Assembly: GCF_014699115.1 (NCBI RefSeq)
Contig: NZ_JACXAD010000008.1
Span: 1 to 64,000 of the forward strand
DNA from: Hymenobacter montanus
GTDB lineage: Bacteria > Bacteroidota > Bacteroidia > Cytophagales > Hymenobacteraceae
Direction of reading: 5' to 3'
Length of the DNA stretch: 64,000 bases
The translations under genes were made by a program, and so were the position numbers. Under the pieces are notes generated by a model that saw only the letters and a program-made list of their open reading frames with translations, was not told the DNA's origin and searched no databases. This document shows, one piece after another, positions 63,956 to 64,000 of the stretch; within the stretch, counting starts at the first letter, position 1, and every line of letters starts with the position of its first letter.

Positions 63956-64000
63956 TTATTTTTTGAGCTAAGGCCTCTTGACTTGGTTATTTCGACCCCA

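Overview
The window looks like a high-GC member of the Bacteroidota, most likely Hymenobacter or a close relative in the Cytophagales. Evidence: three TonB-dependent or SusC-type outer-membrane receptors with carboxypeptidase-regulatory-like N-domains, one beside a DUF4249 lipoprotein; a type IX secretion (T9SS) C-terminal sorting domain; LytS/LytTR regulation; and the Bacteroidota promoter motif TAnnTTTG ahead of several genes. The genus is an inference from gene content and composition.

Layout. 84-8036 (minus): a chemosensory operon in the order poly-HAMP soluble receptor, CheW, CheY, CheA, CheC-like phosphatase. 8325-10814: topA. 10844-21326: AT-richer hypothetical genes, a DUF4846 protein, an STN/surface-repeat protein, an outer-membrane barrel gene bracketed by IS-like ends, a TonB receptor with DUF4249, and a lipoprotein/barrel pair. 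21558-23333: a LytS/LytTR two-component pair. 23441-29041: SMI1/KNR4 protein, a decayed ORF, an SDR, a sirtuin and AT-rich orphan ORFs. 29077-36404: a DUF457-like membrane protein, a large phosphoesterase/beta-barrel fusion and a TonB receptor. 36756-40336: ppx and ppk1 facing each other. 40502-43178: RidA and gyrB. 43851-45687: a small basic exported protein and an acyltransferase. 45939-51309: a six-gene polyamine-type cluster (AdoMet decarboxylase, DUF4178, small membrane protein, DUF350, membrane spermidine synthase, Tat-exported FAD oxidoreductase). 51556-51891: three tRNA genes on the minus strand (Ser, Pro, Arg). 52037-54012: a Bat-like VWA/TPR pair. 54146-56882: thiolase and a MORN-variant repeat protein. 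57300-61105: a decayed IS630 transposase, an AT-rich beta-helix protein with a host-like T9SS tail, and a decayed T9SS tail on the minus strand. 61337-63877: another outer-membrane receptor.

How the genes work together. The chemosensory genes form a near-complete cytosolic pathway (receptor, coupling protein, kinase, regulator, phosphatase) without CheR or CheB in view. ppk1 and ppx make and degrade polyphosphate. The polyamine cluster is tightly packed, with overlapping starts and stops, but two of its enzymes look damaged: the synthase carries an in-frame TAA about 108 codons before its natural end, and the AdoMet decarboxylase has Ser where the usual catalytic Cys is expected.

The most notable items for follow-up are the eleven-unit HAMP array with seven near-identical 276-bp repeats, the polyamine cluster lesions, the phosphoesterase/barrel fusion with lost metal ligands, the barrel gene inside an IS5-like frame, and the chimeric T9SS cargo. 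All product names rest on reading motifs by eye; no database search was run.
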